DNA from: Mycobacterium fragae
GTDB lineage: Bacteria > Actinomycetota > Actinomycetes > Mycobacteriales > Mycobacteriaceae
Direction: 5' to 3'
DNA length: 64,000 bases
Assembly: GCF_002102185.1 (NCBI RefSeq)
Contig: NZ_LQOW01000024.1
Coordinates: 1 to 64,000 of the forward strand
Shown in pieces: positions 10,852 through 19,826 of the stretch. Numbering within the stretch: the first letter of the stretch is position 1; each line of letters begins with the position of its first letter. Made by a program: the position numbers and the translations under genes. A model generated the notes under the pieces. The model was not told where the DNA came from, searched no databases, and saw only the letters and a program-made list of their open reading frames with translations.

Positions 10852-11212
10852 GCTTCTGCTACCTCACTCTCCCAATGTCCGGACCTAGGTCCCCACGGCG
10901 CGCCGTTGGTCTGGCGTCGCGCCGGATGTTGCGCCGCTGTTTACCTGTCTTGGTCCAACCGGCCCCCGCGGTCGGGTGTGTCGCCCGCACGCAGCCCTGG
11001 CGCGCTCATTTCAAGGCCGAAATTTCGTCGCGCTCCACGGATGGGACCGGACGCGCCCGTTTGGGCGCCGGTCGTATGCCCCCACCAGGCGTAAGCCTGA
11101 CGCAAGGCAACCTGAACAGTATGCCCCAGAACCCGGCATCGGCCAAATCCCGGCGCCCCACCGGAGCAGGGCAAACATGCGGGATCCTTACTCCACAGTA
11201 AGGTATGTCGGC
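10852..11212 (-). promoter_or_regulatory. S10 operon promoter and leader region
   Basis: This 361-bp gene-free stretch separates rpsJ from the divergent hotdog gene. On the minus strand a possible promoter has TTGGCC at 11146-11141 and TACTGT at 11121-11116, with a rather long 19-bp spacer. A leader of about 250 nt would follow. The leader contains a small inverted repeat, CAGGC-GTAA-GCCTG (11086-11099), and a 28-bp motif at 10963-10990 that also occurs in the rpsL leader. The assignment of the start point is tentative. Confidence 0.5.
10963..10990 (-). repeat. 28-bp leader motif shared with the rpsL leader (S10 copy)
   Basis: On the plus strand the copy reads CCCCCGCGG, then T, then CGGGTGTGTCGC, then C, then CGCAC. 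It matches 35330-35357 at 26 of 28 positions. It lies about 110 bases upstream of the rpsJ start, between the proposed promoter and the gene, in the same orientation relative to transcription as the str copy. Confidence 0.8.
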
Positions 11213-11689
11213 ATGACGGGTCCTACCAGCACCTATGCGGCATGGAAGCGGCTTTCCGGCCATCCCGGCGGCACCCGGCTCTTCTCCGTGGCGGCGATGG
11301 CGCGAGTCCCATACTTCGCCTCGGTCCTACCCCACGTCGTGCGGATGGAGCCGGGCCTGGCCGAGGTGCGAGTGCCCAAGTGGTTCATGGTCTACAACCA
11401 CTTGGGGACCGTGCACGCGATCGCGTCGTGCAACACCGCCGAGATCGCGATGGGGATGTTGATGGAGGCCACCGTCCCGCGCAGCCACCGCTGGATCCCG
11501 AAATCGATGACGGTGGAGTACCTCGAGAAGGCGACGACGTCGCTGCGGGCGGTTGCGCGGATGGACCCGCCGGACTTCGGGGAGATCACCGACGGCGTCG
11601 ACCTCGTCGTGCCGGTCAGCGTGACCGATCGCAGCGGCAAAGAGGTCGTGCACGCCGACATCACCACCTGGGTGACGCCCGCGCGCTGA
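11213..11689 (+). CDS. Hotdog-fold DUF4442 / PaaI-thioesterase-like protein
   Basis: A 158-residue protein of the DUF4442 hotdog family. Features are RVPYFASVLPHVVRMEPGLAEV, the loop YNHLGTVHAIASCNTAEIAMG leading into the central hotdog helix, and a final sheet VVPVSVTDRSGKEVVHADIT. Relatives hydrolyse acyl-CoA or act in acyl metabolism; the substrate here is unknown. The ATG at 11213 was chosen because family similarity begins just after it. A 6-bp inverted repeat (CCTTAC...GTAAGG, 11186-11203) lies ten bases upstream. It is convergent with the carboxylesterase, with five bases between them. Confidence 0.8.
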   Translation: MTGPTSTYAAWKRLSGHPGGTRLFSVAAMARVPYFASVLPHVVRMEPGLAEVRVPKWFMVYNHLGTVHAIASCNTAEIAMGMLMEATVPRSHRWIPKSMTVEYLEKATTSLRAVARMDPPDFGEITDGVDLVVPVSVTDRSGKEVVHADITTWVTPAR

Positions 11690-11694
11690 CGCGC

Positions 11695-13332
11695 TCACGA
11701 TTTGCCCTTCAGCGACGCCCAGAACGGGCATTGGTGCGACTCCGCGAAGGTGGTCACCACCCTGCTCCCGTCGGGACGCAAGGACATCCACCGACCGGGG
11801 TCGCCGCCCATGACGGGCCAGCCCGGCTGGCCGGCGGTCTGCGGTGAGCCTGTGGTCACGAATTGGCTCCAATACTTGATCATCTGGTCGGAGAGCACCC
11901 GCTGTGCGGGATCCAGTGGTGGCGCGCCTCCCACATTGAACAGGTAGCGCAGCTCGAGCGAGTGACTGGCGCCGAGCGGAAATGGTGCATGCCGCAACAG
12001 CTCTGGCGCCGGTGCATGAGGGTCGTCGAACTCGTAGGCATATACCGGCGCGCTTCGGCCCAGCGCGTCGGCCATTCGGTCGGCGACGCAGGCGAAGACG
12101 CCGTCGGTGACCGCCGCGGAGTAGGCCAGCGACACGTCCCCGCCGTAGTGGTCGGGGGGATACCGCGCGAGCACCGCCTTACCGTCGGCGCCGAAGATGT
12201 CCGCCAGCACGTGGGGATACTCGGCAAGCCGAACCCCATGGCCCGTATGGAGATAACGCAGCGCCGCGAACATGGTGAACTCGTCGTGATTCGTGCCGAT
12301 CAATACCGGGACCCGGGCGGCGCTGCCCGCGGCAATCGCCGCCACCGGGCTCACCGGCAGCGTCGTCGTCCCGACGACCGGACCGGACAACGCGTCGGAA
12401 TCGCCGATGTGCGAATACCAAAGTGTCGGGACCAGCGCCGTGGCCGGCAGCGCGCGCAGGCACGCCGCGGCGGTGGCCGGGTCGGCACAACCCGCCTTCG
12501 CCGCATAGTCCAGGCTGATTCGCTGCGCGGTCGCCGGGTCGGCCTGCGCCTGACACGGCGCGCTCTGAATGATTGCGGCGCGGAACAGCTTTGCCGAACC
12601 GGGGGCGACCAGGTGATCGCATACCGACATGCCGCCCGCGGATTCGCCGGCGATGGTCACCTTGGCCGGATCGCCGCCGAAGGCTCCGATGTTGTCCCGT
12701 ACCCAGCGCAGCGCCGCCTGCTGGTCGGCCAGCCCGTAGTTCCCGATGTCCCCCGGCGCGCCCAGCGCGGGATGAGCCAGAAACCCCAGCGCACCCAGAC
12801 GGTAGTTGATCGTGACGACGACAATGCGGCCCTTGCCCGCCAGCCAGCGCGAGTAGTAGATGTCGCCGCTGCCGTTGACGAAGCCGCCGCCGTGAATCCA
12901 CACCATCACCGGGTGCTTCTCGGTGGCGCCGTGCCCAGATGACGGTGTCCACACATTGAGCGTCAGGCAGTTCTCATTGGTCGCTTTGCCCTCCTTGAGA
13001 TCACGTCCGGTGTCCTGTATGCATTGCGGCCCAGGCTTACTGGCGTCCAACGTCCCCGCCCAGCGCAGCGCCGGGCGCGGTGGTTGCCATCGCAGGGGCC
13101 CCACCGGCGGTGCCGCATACGGAATGCCATGGAACACCCGGTAATCAGGGGCAACCAGCCCGCGCACCGGCCCCATCGACGTCCGCACCACCCCGGCGTC
13201 GAGCGGGCCGGCATAGGCGGGTTCCGAGCGCCGCGACGTCAGTGCGGTGCCCGGGCCGCAGCCCATCAGCAACACTGCGGCCACCGCCAGCACGGCGCGA
13301 ACCCGTCGGCGACGTGGCAATCGGATCGGCAC
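11695..13332 (-). CDS. Lipoprotein carboxylesterase, type B family
   Basis: A 545-residue carboxylesterase/para-nitrobenzyl esterase family protein. Residues 1-25 form a basic signal peptide ending in LLMGC, so it is a predicted lipoprotein anchored at C25. The oxyanion segment HGGGFVNGSG, the nucleophile elbow GESAGG with Ser231, the acid near GTNHDEF and the histidine in LGASHSLELRYLF make up a complete catalytic apparatus. It hydrolyses carboxylic esters; the natural substrate is unknown. The divergent P450 gene shares a 110-bp intergenic region with a perfect 16-bp palindrome, suggesting joint control. Confidence 0.88.
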   Translation of the reverse strand: MPIRLPRRRRVRAVLAVAAVLLMGCGPGTALTSRRSEPAYAGPLDAGVVRTSMGPVRGLVAPDYRVFHGIPYAAPPVGPLRWQPPRPALRWAGTLDASKPGPQCIQDTGRDLKEGKATNENCLTLNVWTPSSGHGATEKHPVMVWIHGGGFVNGSGDIYYSRWLAGKGRIVVVTINYRLGALGFLAHPALGAPGDIGNYGLADQQAALRWVRDNIGAFGGDPAKVTIAGESAGGMSVCDHLVAPGSAKLFRAAIIQSAPCQAQADPATAQRISLDYAAKAGCADPATAAACLRALPATALVPTLWYSHIGDSDALSGPVVGTTTLPVSPVAAIAAGSAARVPVLIGTNHDEFTMFAALRYLHTGHGVRLAEYPHVLADIFGADGKAVLARYPPDHYGGDVSLAYSAAVTDGVFACVADRMADALGRSAPVYAYEFDDPHAPAPELLRHAPFPLGASHSLELRYLFNVGGAPPLDPAQRVLSDQMIKYWSQFVTTGSPQTAGQPGWPVMGGDPGRWMSLRPDGSRVVTTFAESHQCPFWASLKGKS

Positions 13333-13396
13333 GAAACCACAGCCTACGTATCCACGCCAAACCGCTTCAGTGGTATTTCGGGATCACGTAGACTGG

Positions 13397-13412
13397 CTTG
13401 ACACGTGTCAAG
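13397..13412. promoter_or_regulatory. Perfect 16-bp palindrome, candidate operator
   Basis: CTTGACACGTGTCAAG is a perfect dyad centred between the divergent esterase (start 13332) and P450 (start 13443) genes, 31 bases before the P450 start. It begins with TTGACA-like sequence on both strands, so a bound repressor would cover promoter elements. The TetR at 14659-15327 is a nearby candidate, but its own operators look different, so the cognate protein is unknown. Confidence 0.6.
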
Positions 13413-13442
13413 AAAATGCCCTCGCCCGCTTCGAGGAGGCCC

Positions 13443-14693
13443 ATGAGCACGCCGATCATTGACGAAGCCGCGAGGGTGTTCGCCGACCCGACGTCCTACG
13501 CCGACGAGCCGCGGCTGCATGCGGCGCTGACCCACCTGCGCGCCCATGCGCCGGTGACGCTGGTCGACTGTCCGCCGTACCGGCCGTTCTGGGCGATCAC
13601 CAAACACGCCGACATCATGGCCATCGAGCGGGCCAACGATCTGTGGATCAACGAACCTCGGGCGGTGCTACAGCCGGCAGACGTCGACGATGCATTGCGC
13701 GAGCAACTGGAGGCCGGGATGGGGCTGCGCACGCTGATCCACATGGACGACCCGCAACATCGGGTGGTGCGCGCGATCGGCGCAGACTGGTTCCGCCCCA
13801 AGGCGATGCGCGCGCTCAAGGTGCGGGTGGACGAACTGGCCAAGAGCTATGTCGACAAAATGGCGGCCGCGGGTACCGAATGCGACTTCGTGCAGGAGGT
13901 CGCGGTGAATTACCCGCTGTACGTGATCCTGTCACTACTGGGCCTGCCCGAATCGGACTTTCCCCGCATGCTCAGGCTCACCCAGGAACTCTTCGGCGGC
14001 GACGACACCGAGTTCCGCCGCGGCAGCGGCCCGGAAGAGATGATGGGTGTCCTGCTTGATTTCTTCGGCTACTTCAATGCCATCACGGCATCCCGGCGCG
14101 AGCACCCCACCGAGGACCTCGCGTCGGCGATCGCCAACGCCCGCGTGGACGGCGAACCGCTGTCGGATGTCGACACCGCGTCCTACTACGTCATCATCGC
14201 CACCGCCGGACATGACACCACGAGCGCGACCATCTCCGGTGGGCTACAAGCGCTGATCGAAAACCCCGACCAACGTCAGCGCCTGACCGACAACCTCGAC
14301 CTGATGCAGACCGCGGTCGAGGAGATGATCCGCTGGGTGACCCCGGTCAAAGAGTTCATGCGCACCGCCACCGCGGACACCACCGTGCGCGGGGTGCCGA
14401 TCGCCAAAGGCGAATCGGTGTATTTGTCCTACGTCTCCGCCAACCGCGATGAGGAAGTGTTCGACGACCCTTTCAGCTTCGACATCGGCCGGGATCCCAA
14501 CAAGCACTTGGCATTTGGCTACGGCGTGCACTTCTGCCTGGGCGCAGCGCTGGCCCGCATGGAGGTGAGCAGCTTTTTCACCGAACTGCTACCCCGGTTG
14601 AAATCCATTGAGCCCGGCGGTGAACCGGAGCTCATTGCCACCACGTTCGTCGGCGGCCTCAAGCATCTGCCGATTCGCTACGAGCTTTCCTGA
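13443..14693 (+). CDS. Cytochrome P450
   Basis: A 416-residue class I bacterial P450, predicted soluble and dependent on a ferredoxin and reductase. Motifs are the I-helix AGHDTTS (oxygen activation), the K-helix EEMIRW (ExxR type) and the heme loop FGYGVHFCLG with the axial Cys365. ATG at 13443 was chosen because GAGGAGG lies seven bases upstream and MSTPIIDEAARVF resembles other mycobacterial P450 N-termini. The CYP family cannot be named from sequence reading alone. It is divergent from the esterase and overlaps the convergent TetR gene by 35 bases. Confidence 0.92.
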   Translation: MSTPIIDEAARVFADPTSYADEPRLHAALTHLRAHAPVTLVDCPPYRPFWAITKHADIMAIERANDLWINEPRAVLQPADVDDALREQLEAGMGLRTLIHMDDPQHRVVRAIGADWFRPKAMRALKVRVDELAKSYVDKMAAAGTECDFVQEVAVNYPLYVILSLLGLPESDFPRMLRLTQELFGGDDTEFRRGSGPEEMMGVLLDFFGYFNAITASRREHPTEDLASAIANARVDGEPLSDVDTASYYVIIATAGHDTTSATISGGLQALIENPDQRQRLTDNLDLMQTAVEEMIRWVTPVKEFMRTATADTTVRGVPIAKGESVYLSYVSANRDEEVFDDPFSFDIGRDPNKHLAFGYGVHFCLGAALARMEVSSFFTELLPRLKSIEPGGEPELIATTFVGGLKHLPIRYELS

Positions 14694-15327
14694 GCGACGT
14701 GTTCTGCGTGCGCTGCACGTGCAGAAAGCCATCGACGGCGGCGCGGGCGCACTCGGAGTAGTCGAAATCGGGCAACGTGGACAACCGGCCCACCACCAGC
14801 GGCCCGATCAGCAGCGCGAAGGCACGGGACCGGTCGATTTCACCCAGCTCGGCTGCCTCCGGGCTATCGAAAATGGCGTCGAAGGGCGCGGCGTACTGCT
14901 GGGCAATGCGCTCCCGCAAGGTGCTGATCGCCGCGCTGTCGGCGGCGCGCTTGTGACGAGCTTCCGGCAAATGCTCCAAATCGGGTCCCAGGGCCAGCCA
15001 GGACATCGCCGTCAGCATGCCAGGGGCCTCGGCGATCAATTGCCCCTGGGCCAGCACCAACTCGATGAGCCGATCGCGCAGCGTGCCTTGGTCGGAAGGC
15101 ATGGGCGCCGGAGGTATCAAACTGTTGAAAGCCGCTGCCAGCAAATCGTTTCCGCTCGGGAAGTGGCGATACAAGGTGGCCCGGGCTACATTGGCCCCTC
15201 GAGTGACCGCGTCGACGGTCACCGCACTCGGGCCGCCCGTGCGCAGTAGCGCGGTGGCAGCTTCGAGCAAACGAGCCCGAGAACGCGCCGGGCGGGGATC
15301 GGTACTGCTTCCGGTGATGGATACCAC
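14659..15327 (-). CDS. TetR-family regulator of the adjacent efflux pump
   Basis: A 222-residue TetR-type repressor. The helix-turn-helix occupies about residues 16-62, with AVTVDAVTRGANVARATLYRHF as the recognition region. The C-terminal two-thirds is the ligand domain. The gene is divergent from a DHA2 transporter across 85 bases that hold two copies of an inverted repeat centred 20 bp apart. It therefore very likely represses itself and the pump until a substrate binds. Its 3' end overlaps the convergent P450 gene by 35 bases. Confidence 0.9.
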   Translation of the reverse strand: MVSITGSSTDPRPARSRARLLEAATALLRTGGPSAVTVDAVTRGANVARATLYRHFPSGNDLLAAAFNSLIPPAPMPSDQGTLRDRLIELVLAQGQLIAEAPGMLTAMSWLALGPDLEHLPEARHKRAADSAAISTLRERIAQQYAAPFDAIFDSPEAAELGEIDRSRAFALLIGPLVVGRLSTLPDFDYSECARAAVDGFLHVQRTQNTSLRKARSESADA

Positions 15328-15343
15328 CTCCCGTCTGAAAACA

Positions 15344-15378
15344 AGACTGTAAGTCTCGGTACGAGACTGTTAGTCTCG
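15344..15378. promoter_or_regulatory. Twin TetR operators between regulator and efflux pump
   Basis: Two copies of the same dyad lie in the divergent promoter. The first is AGACT-GTA-AGTCT (15344-15356). The second is longer and perfect, CGAGACT-GTT-AGTCTCG (15362-15378). Their centres (15350 and 15370) are 20 bp apart, close to two helical turns, so two dimers could bind one face. Position and symmetry point to the TetR at 14659-15327. Confidence 0.75.
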
Positions 15379-15412
15379 AAACTGCTCCCATGCCGAAAGC
15401 GAGGCCGTCGCG

Positions 15413-17011
15413 ATGGTCGATACCTTCATCCGGCCTGACCAGCGTACCGAGGCCGTGACTGCGCTCGGCTCGAACCGGGCCCGAATCTGGACCATGGTCG
15501 TCGCCTGCATGGGCGTGTCGCTCGTGATCGCGTCGATGGTCGCGTTGAACACGGCGCTGCGCGACATCGCGGTGGCCACCTCGACGACGCAGTCCCAATT
15601 GACCTGGGTGGTCGACGGTTACACGGTGGTGCTGGCATGCCTGCTGTTGCCTGCGGGGGCCATCGGCGACCGCTACGGTAGGCGCGGAGCACTGCTGGTC
15701 GGCCTGGCGACGTTCGCGGTCGCTTCGCTGGCGCCGACGGTATTCAGCAGCCCCCTTCAGATCATCGTGGCCCGCGGCGTGGCCGGCGCGGGCGCGGCGT
15801 TCATCATGCCGTCCACTTTGTCGCTGTTGACAGCGGCTTATCGCAACGACGAGCGCACGAAGGCAGTGGGTATCTGGGCGGGCGTCGCGGGATGTGGTGG
15901 CGTCCTGGGGATGCTCGGATCGGGCGCGCTGCTGTATTTCTGGCCGTGGCAATCCATCTTCTGGGCATTCGCGGGGTCTGCGGCGCTGATCTTCGTGCTG
16001 GCGTGCACGGTGTCGTCCTCACGCGACGAGGAGGCCACGCCCCTGGACTGGCCCGGCGCGGCGCTGATCGGCGGCGCTGTCGCGATTTTCGTCTTCGGTG
16101 TGGTCGAAGCCCCTGCGCGCGGATGGAGTGACCCACTTGTGTACGGGTCGCTGAGCGCCGGGGTGGTGTTGGCGGTGCTGTTCGGATTCGTCGAGGTGCG
16201 ACGGCGCCATCCGCTGCTGGACGTTCGGTTGTTCCGCAGGCCGGACTTCGCCACCGGCTCGGCCACGATCACCATCTTTTTCATGGCGATGTTCGGCTTC
16301 TTTTTCGTGATGATGCAGTTCGTCCAGCTGGTGCTGGGCTACAGCCCCATTCAGACGGCGTTCGCGTTCAGTCCGCTGATGCTGCCCATGCTCACCCTCT
16401 CCGTGCTGTCTAACTGGTATCTGCCGCGGCTGGGGCTGCGACTCGTGACGTTCACCGGCCTGCTGCTGATATCTGCCGGGTTCATGTGGGTGCGTGTCCT
16501 CGAGGTGAACTCGCCGTACTGGGACATGATGTGGCCGCTGGTGGTGATCAGCACCGGGATCGGATTCTGCACGGCGCCAAGCACATCGGCCATCATGGCG
16601 GCAGTGCCCGACGAGAAACAGGGGGTTGCCTCCGCGGTCAACGACACCACGCGAGAGGTGGGTGCGGCCCTCGGGATTGCGCTGGCCGGGTCGATCCTGG
16701 CGGCCCGTTACGGCCACCTCATCGTGTCGCATCTGGCGGTCTTCCCGCAGCCACTGCGCGCACCGGCATCACATTCGCTGGCCCAGGCGCTCGAGATCTC
16801 CAAAACACTTGGCTCGCAAGGTACCCAACTCTCCGACATCAGCCGCACCGCGTTCCTGCAGGCGATGGAGTCGTCGTTTCTGGTGCTGGCCGTGATCATC
16901 GCGGTGGCAGCATTTGTGATCGGCGCCTGGGCGCCCGGCCGCGACGGCCGACAACTGCGCCTGGTGCGCCGAATCACACGACGAACTCGGCGGCCCGGTG
17001 CGCGAGCATGA
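15413..17011 (+). CDS. MFS drug-efflux transporter, DHA2 (EmrB/QacA) family
   Basis: A 532-residue integral membrane protein with about 14 hydrophobic segments. The first begins IWTMVVACMGVSLVIASMVAL. QLTWVVDGYTVVLACLLLPAGAIGDRYGRRG carries the conserved DHA2 motif A (GxxxDRxGRR) after TM2. Motif C-like GVAGCGGVLGMLGSG lies in TM5. Such proton antiporters export cationic drugs, dyes or lipids. Control is probably by the divergent TetR through the twin operators. The 3' end overlaps the convergent mftG gene by 38 bases. The substrate is unknown. Confidence 0.9.
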   Translation: MVDTFIRPDQRTEAVTALGSNRARIWTMVVACMGVSLVIASMVALNTALRDIAVATSTTQSQLTWVVDGYTVVLACLLLPAGAIGDRYGRRGALLVGLATFAVASLAPTVFSSPLQIIVARGVAGAGAAFIMPSTLSLLTAAYRNDERTKAVGIWAGVAGCGGVLGMLGSGALLYFWPWQSIFWAFAGSAALIFVLACTVSSSRDEEATPLDWPGAALIGGAVAIFVFGVVEAPARGWSDPLVYGSLSAGVVLAVLFGFVEVRRRHPLLDVRLFRRPDFATGSATITIFFMAMFGFFFVMMQFVQLVLGYSPIQTAFAFSPLMLPMLTLSVLSNWYLPRLGLRLVTFTGLLLISAGFMWVRVLEVNSPYWDMMWPLVVISTGIGFCTAPSTSAIMAAVPDEKQGVASAVNDTTREVGAALGIALAGSILAARYGHLIVSHLAVFPQPLRAPASHSLAQALEISKTLGSQGTQLSDISRTAFLQAMESSFLVLAVIIAVAAFVIGAWAPGRDGRQLRLVRRITRRTRRPGARA

Positions 17012-18407
17012 CGATGCTGGCATGCGGACCGCGGCTGGTAATCGTCGGCAGGACCGATCCGTCGATCACCCACAGGCCGTCGACACCGTGGACCCGGCAA
17101 CGCTGATCGACGACGGCGGCTGAATCCTGTTCTGTGCCCATTGGCGCGGTTCCGCACAGGTGCTGCGAGGTCGACCACGCTGGACTACCGATTTTCGTTG
17201 TCGACCCGAATAATTCGCGAACCAGCGCGCTGCCGCGCTGCAATGCCGCGACGTCCTGGGGATCGCGGTCGTAACGATGCTCGATATGCGGAGGGACCCG
17301 GGGATCGGCGGAGACGACGGTCATGCGGCCACACGAGCGTGGTTGCATCAACGCCACGCCGATATGCGGCCAGTCGGGATGGCCCGGTGTGCCGTCGCCG
17401 ACCATCGCCACGAACCCGCCGGTATAGGGCCGGATCTCGAGGTCGTCGGCGGTATTCAACACCACCTCGAGCACCGGCCGGTTCGGCGTTACCGCCCAGT
17501 CGGTGCGCAGCACCCATTCGGGGTGATCGGCGAACCGCTTGCCGACAGGCAGCGAGGCTTGCACCGGGATGCCCGCGCGGCGTAGATCCGAGGTGTCGCC
17601 TACACCGGAGAGCATGAGCAGGTGCGCGGACTCGATCGCACCGGCGCACAACACGATACGGGCTGCGTTCAGCGACAGCGGGCCCCCGGCGGCGACCGCG
17701 TCCACGCCGACGGCTCGGCCGTCGCTGATTCGCACCCGTAACACTCGCGTCGAAGCAAGCAAGGTCAGGTTCGGCCGTGCCAGAACAGGCTGCAGGTAGG
17801 CCGCTCCCGGGCCCGTGCGGACCCCGTCGACGATGTTGAGCGGCACTGCGCCGATCCCTGCAGTGCCCTCATCGCCGTTGAGGTCGTCGATCCATGGATA
17901 TCCGGCGCGAAGCGCACCGTCAACGAAATATGCTGTGCTGCCGCTGAGTTCATGCATGCGACGAACAGGGATGGGACCATGCTCGCCGTGCAGTTCGTTG
18001 CGAAAGTCGAGGTCGGTTTCGATCGCCCGGAAATGCGGCAGCACATCGGACCACGACCAGCCCGGCAGACCGATGCCGTCGAAGTCGCGCGGCAACCCCC
18101 GGCAGAAGTAGCCGCCGTTGACCGCCCCGGAGCCGCCCACCACGGCCCCCCGCACGATATGCGCTCGTCGCACCCATTGCTCGGTAAGCGTGGTCACATA
18201 GCGGTGCGCCAGCGGACTGGCCGCCCCGATCGGCAGCTGCAGGCCGTTCGCGATCTGTGCCCGCACTGCGGGATCAGCCACGCCGAAGCCCGCTTCGACC
18301 ACCGTCACGGTACAGGCCGGGTCAGCAGAAAGCCGTTCCGCTACAACGGATCCAGCGCTCCCCGCACCGATGATCAGCACATCGCTGTGCGGGCCAGCGG
18401 CGGTCAA
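16974..18407 (-). CDS. mftG: Mycofactocin-associated GMC oxidoreductase MftG
   Basis: A 477-residue flavoprotein of the glucose-methanol-choline family, close in length to the M. tuberculosis protein (Rv0697). The Rossmann motif GAGSAG at residues 14-19 binds FAD. VRGAVVGGSGAVNGGYFCRG is the first GMC signature, and the C-terminal STSQHLCGTAPMG and DGSVLPTITSRGPHA hold the catalytic His region. MftG is reported to reoxidise mycofactocinol, linking the cofactor to respiration. It is the last gene of the mft operon, six bases after mftF. Confidence 0.93.
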   Translation of the reverse strand: MTAAGPHSDVLIIGAGSAGSVVAERLSADPACTVTVVEAGFGVADPAVRAQIANGLQLPIGAASPLAHRYVTTLTEQWVRRAHIVRGAVVGGSGAVNGGYFCRGLPRDFDGIGLPGWSWSDVLPHFRAIETDLDFRNELHGEHGPIPVRRMHELSGSTAYFVDGALRAGYPWIDDLNGDEGTAGIGAVPLNIVDGVRTGPGAAYLQPVLARPNLTLLASTRVLRVRISDGRAVGVDAVAAGGPLSLNAARIVLCAGAIESAHLLMLSGVGDTSDLRRAGIPVQASLPVGKRFADHPEWVLRTDWAVTPNRPVLEVVLNTADDLEIRPYTGGFVAMVGDGTPGHPDWPHIGVALMQPRSCGRMTVVSADPRVPPHIEHRYDRDPQDVAALQRGSALVRELFGSTTKIGSPAWSTSQHLCGTAPMGTEQDSAAVVDQRCRVHGVDGLWVIDGSVLPTITSRGPHASIVMLAHRAAEFVV

Positions 18408-18413
18408 GGAGAG

Positions 18414-19826
18414 TCAGACTCTAATCTGCGGCTTGAGCGGTCTGATATTGCGCTCCCGCATCACGCCGTACCACAGTCCGAGGCCGTAGGCCAGGTCATC
18501 CACCCGTTTGAGCACCAGGTAGGTCAGCAGCCCGATCGGTCTGGTGTCGTCGCCGGTGGATGCCCTGCGGTTGGCCCAGTCCACCACGCCGTCGGCGATG
18601 GCAGCGATCACGACGACCCGGCGACAGTACCGCGACATGATGGCGGCAACCAATGCCACAGGCCAGTAGTGCCGGCAGATCGCAGACGCCAGTTGCAGCG
18701 CCGCCGACCACAACCCGCGCGCCGCTATCACCAGAACGTCACCGATCTGAGTGTCATCCCCCTGCATGGCCTTAGCGATTCGGCGACCCGTCACGGCGGC
18801 GACGAGCAGGGATGCCAGGTAGCTCAGCCCCGAGCCGATCGCCATCAGGATCCACGCCGCAAGCGCCCAGCCGGAAATCACCAGCGGCGCCATCTTGTCC
18901 GGATGCCGCGCCGACAGCGGCGCAGCGGACCCTCCGTAAAAGGCTTTGCGCGCAATCCAATCCCGTAATTCCGTGCGATGGTCGTGTGCCACCAATGCAA
19001 TTGGCTCGTAGCGGAGGCGGGCACCGGCTTCGACGAGCCGCCAGCACAGGTCGACATCTTCACCGGACCGCATGGTTTCGTCGAACCCGCCGACTTCACA
19101 CATTTTGGAGCGACGACAAATGATTGCCGCGCTCGGCACGTATGAGACTGGGGTATAAGGGATTACGGGCGCCTCGCGTTGGCCGAGGTCAAGTGATGAG
19201 CGCACCGCTTCGTAGCGAGCCACCAAATGGTCGCTTTGCGCCAACCCGACAATGCGTGGGGCTACCAGCGCGACGGTCGGGTCGCAGAAGTGGCCGAGCA
19301 GGGCCTCGAGCCAACCGCGCCGCGGAACCACATCGGAGTCCAGGAATGCGACGAAGTCCGTCGTGCAGGCGGCCAGGCCGGTGTTGCGGGCTGCCGCCGG
19401 CCCTTTGCTGCGCGGATGGCGCAGCACCTCGATGTCAGAGTGAGCATCCGCAAAGTCGGCTGGCTCGATCGGGTTCGCCGACCCGTCGTCGACGACGATG
19501 ATATGCAGGCCACGCAACGATGCCACCAACCGACGAAGGCCACATGCGTTGTCCCGCACCGGAATAACGACAGTGACGTCGCGATGCGACGGCCCGCCGG
19601 CTGGCCGCGGGTGGGCCACTGTCGCATCCAGCAGCGTGCGGGCCAGCTCCGCGCTCACCGCGTCGCGGACCTGAAGGCGACCGTTGGCGAGCAAGTCCTG
19701 GGCGGCCGGCGCCAGGCGCAGCAGCCGGGTCGGCGACCCGCCCAGCAAAGCGGAGCCGCGGCCCAGCACCCGGACGCGTCGGTCAACCTGCACAGCAAAC
19801 CCATCCGGCAGCCGGGTCTGGGTCAT
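18414..19826 (-). CDS. mftF: Mycofactocin glycosyltransferase MftF
   Basis: A 470-residue GT2-family enzyme that adds a chain of beta-1,4-linked glucose to the mature redox core. Residues 1-80 are a family-specific N-terminal domain. The GT-A core starts at [10 protein letters not shown] (84-93), with DDGS at 113-116 and the metal-binding FLDSDVVP (DxD at 163-165). Hydrophobic segments near residues 330-420 suggest membrane attachment. The start is the ATG at 19826, which overlaps the mftE stop as ATGA and gives 470 residues, the same length as I recall for M. tuberculosis MftF. A longer upstream start at 19856 is unnecessary. Confidence 0.95.
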   Translation of the reverse strand: MTQTRLPDGFAVQVDRRVRVLGRGSALLGGSPTRLLRLAPAAQDLLANGRLQVRDAVSAELARTLLDATVAHPRPAGGPSHRDVTVVIPVRDNACGLRRLVASLRGLHIIVVDDGSANPIEPADFADAHSDIEVLRHPRSKGPAAARNTGLAACTTDFVAFLDSDVVPRRGWLEALLGHFCDPTVALVAPRIVGLAQSDHLVARYEAVRSSLDLGQREAPVIPYTPVSYVPSAAIICRRSKMCEVGGFDETMRSGEDVDLCWRLVEAGARLRYEPIALVAHDHRTELRDWIARKAFYGGSAAPLSARHPDKMAPLVISGWALAAWILMAIGSGLSYLASLLVAAVTGRRIAKAMQGDDTQIGDVLVIAARGLWSAALQLASAICRHYWPVALVAAIMSRYCRRVVVIAAIADGVVDWANRRASTGDDTRPIGLLTYLVLKRVDDLAYGLGLWYGVMRERNIRPLKPQIRV

